Positions 23,522-35,363 of a stretch of DNA of 64,000 nt are shown piece by piece (the stretch's first letter is position 1; each line of letters starts with the position of its first letter). The DNA comes from Paramacrobiotus metropolitanus. Taxonomy: Eukaryota; Tardigrada; Eutardigrada; Parachela; Macrobiotidae. Location: assembly GCF_019649055.1 (NCBI RefSeq), contig NW_026570233.1, positions 1,612,001 to 1,676,000 on the forward strand. Reading direction: 5' to 3'. The position numbers were made by a program, and so were the translations under genes. Below the pieces are notes generated by a model that saw only the letters and a list, made by a program, of their open reading frames with translations, was not told where the DNA came from and ran no database searches.

Positions 23522-24959
23522 ATGATTTGTCATATACTTTTACCATGCTTTCTCATCGCGATGCACGGGCTGGGTAAGGACTTACTGGTTTTTTGTGTAG
23601 TTAATACTTTTTGTAGTTAACAACGTAGTCCAAGAAAAAAAGTGAAATGCAATTCGAATAAAATATGGCATATACTGCGTGACTGCCTTAGGTTCCGCAA
23701 GGGCGTTTTTCGGTAATTTTAATCCTTCGCCGCCGTCCTTTGCATCGTTCGGCTCGTTCCGTTCACCGGAGTTCCGTCAGTCGCCAGTTGTACAAGACTT
23801 TTCAAGACCTTCCTCCGGTTTTAACGGCTTCGACACAGCCTCATTTGCAAACCGGCAACGTGTCCCCCAGCCTTCTCGGCCTGTACCTGAGACACTGGAT
23901 ACAGAAACATTTACAGGCCGCCAACGTGCCCCGTTGCCTTCTCGACCAGCATTTGAAACAGTGAATTCCAATTCTCATCCATGGGACGCCGGAAAATTAA
24001 CGCATTTCAGTCCTGATTCCCTTGAAGTGCACAAAAAACCGCCTTGTCATAGTCCGTTCAGCATCCCACCGTGCCGAACCACGGTCCTGCCCAATCCCCC
24101 GCCGCCGCCGTTAGTTACGCCCCCGCCCACGCCTGAACCGATTACACAACCTATACAGCCGGTGTGCTGGCCGTACTGTAACCATGGGGATAACAATTTT
24201 CAGGAACGAAGGAAGTGCCCCATCAGCCAGTTCACATGCGATAATGGGCGCTGTATTCCCACGAGCCAGGTAATTATATGAATACTGATTATCTGTGCCA
24301 GGACTTCGGCCCCTGTCCTTTGAGGCAAAGGATCTCGGCTTCCACTTCACCAATTTGGTTGCTTTAAAGTACATCAAAATTCTCTAAGTGTAGCGGTGGA
24401 TCCAAGATTGTTGACTTCTTGCCAAAATCATTTGTCTAGGTCCAGTGGTCAATCATAAGCTTGTTACCATGGACGCGATAAGAAATGCACACTGTTCTAA
24501 CACAACTTGACCGAAAACAGCAGAAGTATCTGAGCTGCTACTTAACAATAAGTACGAGTACAATACAAAATAAAAATTCATGTAATTTAACACGTTATTA
24601 GTCATCATCACGTTAGTGATCATTGCAAGTTATCTACCGTATGTACAAGTAGACAGTCCGTGTTTCGATTAACTTATGTAAAGTGTATCATAATATTAAG
24701 TACTAAACATACGTACGGGTTTATTAATATTATGACAGTCTGTAAGCGACCGCAAAACAACACATCCTTGGTTTTTACTTAGTTTTTGATAGTCATCGGC
24801 CAATATTCATCCGTGCTGGGCTTGTTTGAATATAGCAGCGCCACGTAGTCCAGTCGCCAATAATGTAGGATTTTTACTCGTATGGTTTAATATTTGCAGA
24901 AATGCGACGGTGACAATGACTGCTGGGACAATTCGGATGAATTTCTGTGTTCAGGATAA
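23522..24959 (+). CDS. Secreted Pro-rich protein with LDLa domain, paralogue 2
   Basis: Same architecture as its neighbours. Exon 1 is 23522-23573 (signal peptide MICHILLPCFLIAMHGLG, phase 1). Exon 2 is 23692-24269 (acceptor TGCCTTAG). Exon 3 is 24900-24959. Exon 2 has the repeats FANRQRVPQPSRPVPETLD / FTGRQRAPLPSRPAFETV, then a Pro-rich run and the LDLa half CPISQFTCDNGRCIPTSQ. Exon 3 completes the domain with CDGDNDCWDNSDEFLC and stops one codon after a final Ser-Gly. The intron inside the LDLa sits at the same codon as in the paralogues but is 630 nt. Compared with 1 and 3 it lacks the YCW..PGYP block and the ATADQLA tail, so it is the most divergent member. Confidence 0.85.
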
Positions 24960-25800
24960 CCCTAGCGTAATCTAGTAGTAACGGAAATAAATAATAACTG
25001 TTAATCAGGAACCCATAACAGCTCGCTCAGTGTTTGGTGCATCGCTGCTTCAACTGTTTTTGCAAAATCTATAAAAACACTACGGTTAAGACAATCAATG
25101 ATACCCACACAAAACCTGCAGTAGAAATGTACTGATTTCTTGTGAGTCTTCCAAAGGGCAAAAAGCGACGGTGGCTTGGTTTTGAGTGTTACTGCATGTA
25201 CCTGCATTGTATTACAGTAACTTACTGGTGTATTTCGGTTTGTAAGGGCATTCGCAACGCTGTATTTCACACGTTAGTTTTAAGAAGTTAGTTTTGAAGA
25301 AACAACTAATGAAAATCACAGGATGCAACATAAGCTTTAACTTCCATGGTAGAACTGGTTTAAGGTAAATTTCTACTCACATTACGCCATTTTAAATTAT
25401 ACAGGAATCGATAGAGAATTCATTTCTCTATCAGCTGATGTGAATCAAGTCTACCGCAGTTTACTCACACTTATGGTGAGTCACACATGTGACATGAAAG
25501 AGTTAGGATCTTGTAGTAGGCAAGCACAGTTGGCATTTCGTCTCTAGATTTCCTTGTACACTCCTACAAAACAAAAATTCGAGGAGAGCTAAATAAACAT
25601 ATTATGGTATAAAACTTTGCACGAATTCAAGGCTGTTTAGTGCTTACATAAAAACCGGCAAATGAAATAGGAAATTTACACCTGTATAGGCTTCGTCTAC
25701 CTCACCCGTCTTGCGTTGCTCATTTACTCGTAATAATGCTCTCCGGCAATGTAGACGTTATGTAGACGTGTCGTACTGATAACTGTAGAAAATTATCATT
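24960..25800. other. Intergenic, no gene recognised
   Basis: AT-rich 3' flank of LDLa paralogue 2. No repeat or open frame is called. Confidence 0.5.
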
Positions 25801-26465
25801 TCACCGCAAGGCCATCTCGCCGCGCGACGTTCCGTCGCAGGACATTTCGTCGGTAGGAATTTACGCCGCGCGATTTTCCTTCGAATGGCCGCTTCGACGC
25901 AAGGAAATTGCGCCGCAAGGATATCTCAACGAAGCGACATTTTGCCTATCAGATAAATGATTAACCAAGCTAAATAAAAGAGTCAGAAAAGCGACAAATA
26001 AAAAACGAAACCAAACGAAAAACCCAAGAAACCTAAAAAAACCTAAGAAACTTGAGAAAACCTAAGAAAACCTAAGAAACCTAAGAAACCAAAAAAAATC
26101 TAAGAAACCTAAAAAATGTATGAAACCTAAGAAAGCGTAAGATGACCTAAGAAAGTCTCAGAAAGACTATAAAAACCTAGGGAAAACTAAGAACAAGCTT
26201 ACAAGCTCAAAAAAAACTAAAATCTGGTGAGAATTAAGAATTATTTTGCGATTAGTCGCATCGTTGGAAAAGTCCCAAGACGAAATGTCCGCGACTATAC
26301 GTCTTGCATCCAAATGTAGCAAAGGTAAAATGTCTCAAAGTATAATGTCCCAAACCGAAGTGTCCCAGCGTCCGAATGTCCGGCGGCGAAATGTCTTCGC
26401 GGCGAAAAGTCGCGCGTCGAGTCTGAGTGCGGCGAAATGTCACACTCCCAACTGTCCGGGTGCGC
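25801..26465. repeat. Foldback of decayed GACATTTCGTCG-type minisatellite arrays
   Basis: The left array (25801-25945) repeats units like GCAGGACATTTCGTCG. The right array (26270-26465) repeats the inverse, CGAAATGTCC. Between them lies a simple repeat of AAACCTAAG units (26000-26220). Units are 13-18 bp and diverged. Related motifs flank the orphan ORF at 38775-39422. Confidence 0.7.
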
Positions 26466-26539
26466 TTTTGGCACAAACGTTGAACATAGGGGACCTCCGC
26501 TACGCTTCGCTCGATGAGATCCATATCATTTCCCCATAA

Positions 26540-26897
26540 TTTTAAAATAAATTTTAAAATCTTTGAAATTCATGTTAAACCGGAAAAAAATGCTATGGAT
26601 CTGATATTGGTTCACTTTCGACTTTTTGGCCATGTGTCTTTTGCAGCAAAGTTGCAAGAAGACCAGACTTTTGGTACACAACAATGCATTTAAGCTTTTC
26701 ACCCATTTTCGTACGCTATATCTCGGCAACCGGATGTTGCGTGCGCAAATGGTTTTCAGAACAATGTACACAAATTATTTAGCTTTAGTAAGACATAAAG
26801 ACTAAAGTATTACAACAAAGTGGTTCGGAGTGCGCGAAAGCGAAAGTTTTAGTGTATGTGCCTATTTTTGACACCATGTACCGGGCCATTTCCCTTA
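26540..26897. repeat. Right arm of foldback repeat family
   Basis: Shows in order the family blocks TTTTGGTACAC, TGCATTTAA, GCAACCGGATGTTGCG, GTGCGCGAAAGCGAAAG and CCATGTACCGGGCC, ending TTCCCTTAA at 26897. The left arm is absent or unrecognisable. Confidence 0.7.
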
Positions 26898-28414
26898 AGC
26901 AGTCCTTAAGTACTGATAAATTGCGAGAGTTCGCTGAACGCTGAACACGCTTTTGCTTTTTGCTCGTCACTTGAAAACCTACTAAGCACCGCGGTCAATA
27001 CAGTATTGCCTGATTTGTTTTCACACACTGAGATACATGTTTTTCACTTCTGACGCAACGGCTATAGCTAAAGCAGTGCTGACCATTAGAAGTACACGCT
27101 GAAAAAAAAACATCATCAGTTCGTTCGATTACTTGAAAAGAGTCGCTTGTTGGTCCCGAGATGCGTTTTCATAGAAGAAGCGCTTACTGCCTAATCTCGA
27201 TAAAAATAACTTTTTATGAGTCGTGCCTTATATCTTGCTATTTTGCGTTTAATTTAGAATGCTCCTCGAGATATCATGGGAAAAGAGAATACCGAAAATG
27301 AAATGTACAACATTAAAATGTTTTATTCCGATGACGACAAGTATTGTATCGAACGAAAATTAAACATTTAATGTTGGCTACCGCGACAGAATGAGAGTTT
27401 ACGAGGCGAAGATGTTTCCGTGAGCAGAATCCGTCGACAGTTATTTCATATAATGTCAAACGTCTACAGACTAAAATGGCGCGCGTTTTCCTGCATAAAG
27501 CGTCTTGACTTGAAAACCTCTTTGCCCATTGTGGTAGGCTCCCATTCGATACGCCTTATGGTTAAACGGAAAATGTAGCGATCTAGCCTTGTTCAAACAA
27601 AATGTAAAAGGCCTGCTTCCATTGACTGTATGGTAACTATGGCCTTTTTTGTTAAGCTTTTTTAAAACTTACTTCATAAAAGCTTGCTTCATAAGAAGCT
27701 CATAAGCTTCTCATAAGCTTCTCATAAGCTTCTCATAAGCTTCTCATAAGCTCATAAGGTCACTAAGCTTCTTCATAAACTTACTTCATAAAAGCTTTTT
27801 AAAATACTCCGAATGGTTTTTGAGTGCGCGATAACAGCGGTAAAATAATGAGTTTTCAATAGCAAGAAAATTAAAGTATGAATCGATGATCGGTAGAATT
27901 TCTTACGTTTAGTGCGGACATTCGGAATGTTGTCTAATTTCTCAAGCAATAGTTGATTGTTGTATGTGCTGTTAATGTTCCTTAATGGCTCCGAGCCTTT
28001 GCACTTAAGCGGATAATTTGCTTTGATCGTATCGGTGCGATAAAAAACAGGTTGGGATAAAAGCACTTAAGTGGCATTTGCAATGTTTTCCGCGTTTTAA
28101 ACCGTGTCATAATGCTCACCGAAGCTCGTTTTATAGAATGTAAAATAAAGCGTTCCCGTACCTCCTTGTTAAGTATGCTACAGTACTGTATGTATGATGA
28201 AAATCATAGACCTGCCAGCGATCAATCAGTCCAAGCAAATTGTATGTTGCTTACTGCATAACGATATGCATTTGTAATCACTCATAAAATTTACTGGCTG
28301 TTTGTTTTTTTAACATTTTCTCTCTGTTTCACGTTTTAGCATTTTAATGTTATGAATAAATACAAGACTTTTCAAGATGTAATACTGCTCTGATTAACCT
28401 ACTGTACTTTCAGA
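26898..28414. other. Intergenic; one tandem repeat
   Basis: No gene recognised. Contains the 11-bp tandem array at 27697-27757 (listed separately) and AT-rich sequence leading to LDLa paralogue 3. Confidence 0.5.
27697..27757. repeat. 11-bp tandem repeat CATAAGCTTCT
   Basis: About five near-perfect copies of CATAAGCTTCT, with HindIII-like AAGCTT in each unit. Degenerate copies lie on either side. Confidence 0.9.
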
Positions 28415-30271
28415 ATGATTCATAAGTTATTTTTGTACGCCCATATTATTTATTCGGCTTATGCAGCGGGTAAGTGTGGCTCGATTTGGACGGTCAGTTA
28501 GAACGCCCAGTACAAACAAACCTCATATTCTGATTTTCCATATTCTCGATCTGCTTTTCCAATCTTTTTGCCCATCGCAGTTACGTTTCTTCCAAACTAC
28601 AGGTAATTCTAACCGCGGTGATGTTGTTATTACGAGCCGGGATTCCGTTCCCTCTTCGGGTTCTCCTCGTTAACAACAACAACAGCTTCCGTACCGTCGA
28701 ATAAGAACGGTGTATTCAGTCTCAATAACGGGGTGAAAAGCAAATATCAGCCACCTATTTTCAGTAACTCGTTCAAATGGCTGTATACACCAGTAAGTCC
28801 ACCGGTGTCCTCCACAACCAGCAGTACGGCTCCCGTTCAGACAACGGGTTCGCCTGGACCTCCGTTCGGATCGCCGGGATTAACAGGACTGCAGTCGGTG
28901 GGTGCAGCAAACGGGGGCAGTCGCATCCTGTTGAAAACTGATGATCTGATATCGGCTACGCAGAACAATGACAACGTTCGCCGAACAGCAACCACCACCA
29001 CACTTCCGCCACAACCAACAATAGTCTGGAATTCTGGCGACCCTACCACCTATAAGCCGGCAATGTCGACCGTCACGGATCCACCTCAGACAAGTGCTCC
29101 AACGTCTCCACTAAGTCTTTCTTCCCTTAATCAAAATATCGACGGAGGATTATCGTCGTCTGGAAGTGGACAAACCGTGACTCAAGAGCAATCGTCACAG
29201 CCTAAAACGGTACCAAAGCAAGCGAGGAAATCTTCTGGTCCACAGAAATCTGCCTTCATATCTCCAGCTGATTTGCTGAGCATACCGGTGCAATCGGCTC
29301 CCGAAATTTCGATTAATCCAGTGGAGACATCTCTATCACCAGTGTTCACGACTTCAACCATTCCTGTTGTTACTGAGAAGCCGAAGCCGAAAAGCTCGAA
29401 TCGCTCGCAAAGCTTCCAAAAAGTTCGCTCACACTTTTCAGCCGCGCAACTTGTTGACCAATTCGTAGCGGGAAACAGGCGTGCGCATTCCGCCGAGCGG
29501 ACATCGGCCCAGTCAAACAGCAGCAATATCACAACCGATTCGCGGTCTAATGAAATACCAAATAAGCCGCAACTGAAAAAAGATTTTCCGGCTAACAACG
29601 TTAACAATGCTACCGTTCCGCCTGGATTAATCGAAAGTACTACTACCACAACCGCAGCAAAAGCGGCAAACAAAACTGACCAACCGCTGAAGGCACTGGA
29701 CTCCAACATTGTTTTTACGACGACAGTGAGGTCAACCACACCGAATGGGATAACCACCGCACCGCTCCTGCAGCAATGGCTACATCTTTATTGTTGGCAG
29801 TTCAAATATCCAGGATATCCGCTTTGTGTCGATTACCTGAATATTGGCTCCACAGGTTCCACTGGAGCTTTAAAATTTGCGGGTGGTTCGTGCCCGATTA
29901 GCCAGTTTAAATGTGACAACGAGAACTGCGTTTACCGTAGCATGGTAAGGCCAAAAACTTTCTGGTGAGAACTATGTGACGTAACAGAATAAATCGTTTT
30001 TCAGTTGTGTGATGGTCGCGATGATTGCAAGGACAATTCGGACGAAGGACCTCTGGCGAAATGCGGTAAAGCGGTAAACAACAGCAACACCACGACCGTT
30101 GCACCGGCAGATAGCGTTACGGAGATTGTTTTCAACGGAACGTTTCTAGCCACAGCGGACCAACTGGCAGAGATTTTCGCTCAAGCGAATAAGCCTCAGA
30201 ATCAGGGATCAAGGGTAATATTTCTCCATGACCTCGCAGGAAATCTTGGGAATCTAACGATAAAAATTTGA
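28415..30271 (+). CDS. Secreted Ser/Thr-rich mucin-like protein with LDLa domain, paralogue 3
   Basis: Exon 1 is 28415-28469 (MIHKLFLYAHIIYSAYAAG, signal peptide, phase 1). Exon 2 is 28686-29944; the acceptor after AACAACAACAACAG follows a pyrimidine-rich stretch and matches the phase. Exon 3 is 30005-30271, with a 60-nt phase-0 intron inside the LDLa. Exon 2 is about 420 residues, very rich in Ser, Thr, Pro and Gln, and so probably heavily O-glycosylated. It ends in WLHLYCWQFKYPGYPLC, the NIGSTG block and CPISQFKCDNENCVYRS. Exon 3 gives CDGRDDCKDNSDEG and the tail ATADQLAEIFAQANK. The last codons may instead splice onward at about 30216. It is longer than paralogues 1 and 2 because the mucin region is expanded. 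Confidence 0.85.
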
Positions 30272-31049
30272 AAATCGATTGCCAATTCTGTATCCGGCCT
30301 GCTTACCGGTTTACCTTACGCTGTGTATGTTTCTGCAGACTTTGCTGAAAACTGTTGATATAAATGCGACAACCATGTAACTAAGAAATTTGCGCACGTA
30401 TCTATTCGTTAGGACGTGACAATTAGCATACGTACAGTATATTTCGAAACTAAATTAACGATTGATTGGTAGCCATTTTGCAACGAGCGAGCTTTAGTAC
30501 CCTTTGGAAAATCGTTTTACCGATCAAAGTGCTTATTAGCGGATGGAAAAGGGAAAGGTTTCATGATTTATATCTGCCAAAAAATTGCTTCTCGACGTTA
30601 CGTTATTGTAGCACATCGCTGCGTTAGGTCCAAGTGATTACTCACTATGCAGTAATACCCGGTTACAAACGGGCGGCAAAATTATTGATCGAAGTAGTGG
30701 TTTTTGTATCCCGTAATGGATGTGTATCCGTCATAGTGGTCTGTACGCGTAAAAGCTCTTCCAAAATTGATAGCAGTTGATGCTGAATTAATATAGCCGT
30801 CTCATCCATTGAAAAGCCGATTAGGTTGGCTCAGCAAAACGTTTTGTTTGATATGATACAACAATAAGTGGGCGGCAATAGTAGTGTTTCCCGTTGTTCT
30901 ATGGATATTTCCAACATCAACCGTTTACATCGAATTATTTTTTTAGTTGATTTACAGAAACGCTCTGCGTATTGCGTTCTTTCCCGTTTTATTAAGAACG
31001 ATGATTACGGAAGACAGTTTAGGCTCTTCTTGTAAAAGCGTTACCCATA
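30272..31049. other. Intergenic, no gene recognised
   Basis: AT-rich, with no coding or repeat signal called. Confidence 0.5.
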
Positions 31050-32996
31050 ATGCAAGCGTTTATACCACGACTGCTATCACTCTTGATGATCGCTGTTAAT
31101 ATGTCAAAATCACATCCAGTGGACCCATTTGAAGGCGTGAACGATCCACGATTCGTTGCGTCGTGTATCAGTGTGCGGTATCCCTCATTTGACCGTCATC
31201 AAAGCTGCCGGAAAACGTGTATTCGCATTCTTATACGATCGGTAAATAATGTGCGGTTAATTCGTTTCACTGTATATTTTGATCCTTGCACAAAAAAACC
31301 CTTTGCAGTCGAAACCATATGCATATGTTTCTCCGAGCACTGGATTGGATTACGAACTATTGTCCATTTTAGCGGAACAACTCGATTTCGTCTACACTTT
31401 GTAAGCACTGAAGCAGTACATGCTTTTTGCCGTGATACGAACACAGCGATTTCTGTTTTTGGCAGAACTGATCTGTCAACGGCACATCCTGAAATGGAGT
31501 CGGACGAGAACAACGCTAAACTGGTGTATGATTTAATTGGCAGCGGATTGTACGATTTAGCCATTGGTGGATTAAGCTCCACTTACAAATGGGGCGCTCC
31601 GATTCCCGATGACTACCCGGTCCGCTTTCCAACACCCTACATTGAAGACAGTATTATTATCCTGCAACGCCGTGTCCTTGCCAGCATGACAGTAAACGTC
31701 TTTCCCATTTACTGGGACGCTCTGTTGGCTGGGATGGGAGTTTTTATATTTTGGACATTGGTTTTCCGTTTAAGCAGGGTATTTCTCGGAAAGAATAGAC
31801 GTCGTATTCGTCCGACGACGCTTAAAACTGCTGTTGTGAATCAGTTAAGCCGAGCTGCTTGCAGTGTGGAGCCTTATAAAGAGATGCCTTATGAAGATAA
31901 AAACTTTAGTAAGCTGTGGTACTCGTATTTAGTGACAATAAACAAATAAATCTTATTACTTACTTGATTTAATTTTAATTTAATTCAGTCAGCGCAGGTA
32001 GCTCATATCCGGCTAGGATGCCGTTCTAGCATGGGATCTTAAGCCAGGCTATTAATTTTAAATTTCGGTTATGGTACGTATAGCTTGTTGTTCATGGTAC
32101 TTTGCAGGTACAAAGCGCAGTACCGGTCGTAGACGAAGCGAATTTTTACTCGTCAGCCAAATGTTTCTGATTGCGCTTGGCCTCTTTGGCATACTCTGCG
32201 TAAATGCCTTGTACAACCAATTTATGACGTCCAACATGCAGCTACAATATACCAACGATGTCGTGGAAAATCTCGAGGAACTGGCTGCTCACACAAATCG
32301 CCGCATTATTATGGCGAAACGAAGTTCGGCTGCGGAATGGTTTGAGGTTGTGGCCTTTCCGTATTACCAAAAGATATCGTTCTAACTGATGATTTTCTTT
32401 CAGCGAAAAGCTAATTATTCGGCGCTCATTAAAAGCGTTTGGACTCGGGCCGTCGCCCAGCCAAGAAAAAGCGGTTTTGTTGAGCAGCGGTCAGCGGTCA
32501 ACATGTTGCTCAACGACACCCAAGGGTCTACCGTGTTTATTGGGTTTAAACGGCGTACCGTGTACAAGTCAGGTAAAGATTCAAGGAAAACCTGTGGATT
32601 CTATATTCCCCCGACGGAAATCGGTGTACTGTGGAGGTCATTTCCCATTCACCGGGAGGCTGCAAAATTTGACCGGGAATTGTCGGAAAAGTAGGGGTCC
32701 TTCACATGACACCCGAGTATTTGACTAATAGGTCGAGTTGTAGGATTAATTTCCTAAGGGCGTGCAATATTCCCGAGAGACTCTATCAACTCTACAGTTC
32801 CGATACGGCGCTGTGTCAAACTAAAGAAAAAGCCGCCATGGAGCAGGAGGAAAGTCCACTATCGTTACGGGAAATGAAATATGTGTTCTATTTGTACTGC
32901 GTAGCCTGTGCAGCAACCATGGCATTTTTTGTGCTGGAAAGAATATTTATTGGAAAACATGTGAGCGTCCGAAATATATTAACTTCAATATTCTAG
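31050..32996 (+). CDS. Ionotropic receptor (IR/iGluR superfamily) chemoreceptor-like
   Basis: Six exons can be joined: 31050-31241, 31309-31400, 31466-31908, 32108-32346, 32404-32572 and about 32692-32996. The first four junctions are supported by good sites and phase, including a 57-nt intron with a TCTAAC branch-like site; the last acceptor is weak. A signal peptide (MQAFIPRLLSLLMIAVNM) leads to the S1 ligand-binding lobe, with GLDYELLSILAEQLDFVYT and FPTPYIEDSIIILQR. TM1 is DALLAGMGVFIFWTLVFRL. TM3 is MFLIALGLFGILCVNALYN, followed by FMTSN and NLEELAA as in IRs. S2 follows, and a final TM is YVFYLYCVACAATMAFFVLE. A pore loop is not evident, as in many divergent IRs. It probably acts as a ligand-gated cation channel subunit in chemosensory neurons; the ligand is unknown. 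It lacks the large amino-terminal domain of synaptic iGluRs. Confidence 0.8.
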
Positions 32997-33528
32997 AGTC
33001 GTACGCGGTTCCCTTGGATGGGAAATGGTGCGATTCTGATTAAAGTTTTCTGAAGGTGTTCGAGTGACGCGCTACTACACATCCTCTGCAGACAGTTATG
33101 CAGTTTATATAAAATTACCCCATTCTCAGTTTAGCGTGTTTTGAATGTTGTAGCCTATAATCATTAGTTTAAAAAATAATTACTAATTAATAAATAATTA
33201 AGATTTATTGAAGATGCCGAAATGAGGCCAGTTAAATGCTAAGATTCATTTAAGATGCTGAAAATGAGTCCAGTTAAATGATGCATGCTACATAACGGTT
33301 AAACTAGAGGTTTATATGGCAAACGGAAACTTCCATGAGCTGCATGATTTATCAACCTGTTATATCACATACTTCAACTTGACATCAGCGCCAAAACAAA
33401 ATACTAGTATACAAGAGAAGTCAACAACTGTCGGCAGTAAACACGGTTATGTAACAACCAGTGCCGGGTCCGTTCTACAAACATCTATACTGACTTTACA
33501 ATTGAGCAAAAGCGTGTACGGACCGGCC
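32997..33528. other. Intergenic, no gene recognised
   Basis: 3' flanks of the receptor gene (+) and the Gln/Ala-rich gene (-), which converge here. AT-rich with short direct repeats (TGCT/GATTTAAGATGC-like) at 33200-33260. Confidence 0.5.
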
Positions 33529-34320
33529 CTACTGTTTCTGAGCAGGTGCCGGTGCATTATCGGTATTGCCAATATTCTTAATAATATCTTTGGTATTCTG
33601 TGCGCTCTGCGACCAGGTTTGTGCAATCTGGGAGCCGGCATTCTCCATGTTGTCTCGGACGCCTTTGGCTTTATTTACGACCGCCTGACCGACACGGGCT
33701 GCGGAGTCGCCGATGGCGGCTACTCCACCGATGAATTCATCTTTGGCGCCTTGGATTTCGGATTTTGGAGCCTGTGCTTGACCAGCTTGGGCCTGGCCTT
33801 GCTGCGCCTGTCCCTGGGCAGCTTGGCCTTGCGCAGCAGGAGGGGCGGCGGCTTTTTGTCCCTGCTGATAAAAAAACCGTTAATGGCATTCGCATTAGTA
33901 ACCGTACAACGTGCAAGAAAAACTGCTTGCCCATTAAAGCAGAGTTTACTCGATACTCAAGGGCCCACAAAAATATCTGTTTTTTTGTTGCCCACAAAAG
34001 TACGAACAGAGAAAGAAAAGGAACAATTCCTTCATAAGATATATTTACACCAAATTAAACATACTTTTAGTTTTAAAATAAATCAATAATTTTTTTCAGT
34101 TTACACTTAATCATAACAATAACTTTCGCATTTACTAATAGACGGGTACTTTTGAAAGGCTCCTGAAATTAATGCCAGGAAAATATTCATTTCTCAACGA
34201 AAAAAAGAACTGCATTAATAATTATTGTCTTTACCGTACCTGAGCTTTTGGCTGAGCTTGATCTGCATAAGAAAAAGCGATGCAAGCAACAAGGAAAATA
34301 CTAGCTGCTTTGGTAAACAT
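33529..34320 (-). CDS. Small secreted Gln/Ala-rich amphipathic protein (LEA-like or apolipoprotein-like)
   Basis: Exon 1 (34320-34240) encodes a signal peptide (MFTKAASIFLVACIAFSYA) and a short QAQPKAQ stretch, ending CAG|GTACGG in phase 0. After a 375-nt intron, exon 2 (33864-33529) opens at TTTTTTATCAG with QGQ repeats (QGQAAQGQAQQGQAQAGQAQ). It continues into a Gly/Ala/Lys/Asn-rich segment (GDSAARVGQAVVNKAKGVRD) that looks like an amphipathic helix rich in small residues, and ends ...PAPAQKQ with TAG at 33531-33529. The product has about 138 residues and no cysteine in the mature part. The composition recalls LEA-type desiccation proteins and exchangeable apolipoproteins, but no diagnostic motif is present, so the function is open. 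The opposite strand carries a longer open frame (33316-34089) that is only its shadow. Confidence 0.75.
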
Positions 34321-35363
34321 TGTGGTTGTGTACTGTAGACTGATATCAAACGAGATTTAATAAGTATCAACACGTAAAGATTTACGCCGTGTAATCATTT
34401 AGATCCAAAAAGCACTGATGTGTTTTCGATGCAGCGACTTTTATGCTAGTAGCCACGCCGGTGAACGTTCCAGTGGCAAATTGGAAAGTACTCATGACTG
34501 ACGTGACAGTTATACCGGTTTAAGAGCATTGCTGCATTGATAACAATCAGCACTTTTTCTCCGCACGTGTAGAAAGAAACAGCTACGATATTATACAGGT
34601 AGTAAATTCCCAAGTTCCGAGTAAAGGCCGCAATATTATTGCCGCCTACTTCAGTGACCGGCAACTTTAATATCTACAGATACATCGCGAGCAAAAAGCA
34701 GCTTTTCTTATGTTTAGTCGATTGCAGCAGGTAGATTTCCATGTTACCGCCTACCGGTTAGTCGAGCGCGCCTGCGTACACTGTATAGGCTGTGCGAATG
34801 CTTACGTATTTACTATCTACGCAGCGCACTGCTTTTGGCGGCAATCTGTTTTGAAACAGAAGTATTGTTAATTTTTCACTCGCGATATCGGGCTTGCCGG
34901 CACATTTTGCTCAGTGTTCATTGGTGTGCAAAGTTCCCAGCAATTGTTGCTGAATTAAAGATTTACTCGTACTTGTATTATGGGTAGTAATTTGCCGCGT
35001 TATCTCTGCCGCGTGAAAATTAACAAGCCCACAAAAGGAAAGCCGTATGGAGAAATGCCGCTCAAGTGCATAAACCCAGCTCAATAAATGAAAAAAATGG
35101 TGCTTGTGTTTGGTATAATTCCATTGTATTTCGACGGATACGATACAAGATAATGTCGGATGAGACGGTGTTCATACGATCAATGTAGTATGCTAATTAT
35201 GCAATAATTATATTCTTTCCTCTATTCAAGTCAATGACTATTGGAAAGCATTGACCGAATAATGACGACATGAAACAAAAGTACTGATGCGAAAATATCA
35301 CAGCCTGGACAAGTAAAAAACAAAATACTCTCGCTTCCTATTTGCAAAGAAGAATTGCCTCAG
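34321..35363. other. Intergenic, no gene recognised
   Basis: Contains the presumed promoter of the Gln/Ala-rich gene and AT-rich sequence. Nothing else seen. Confidence 0.5.

Noticed and set aside
29182-29757. Minus-strand 191-codon Val/Phe-rich frame
   Set aside because: Shadow of the Ser/Thr-rich exon of LDLa paralogue 3.
33316-34089. Plus-strand 257-codon frame rich in Leu
   Set aside because: Antisense to the Gln/Ala-rich secreted gene, whose signal peptide, splice sites and stop are all on the minus strand.
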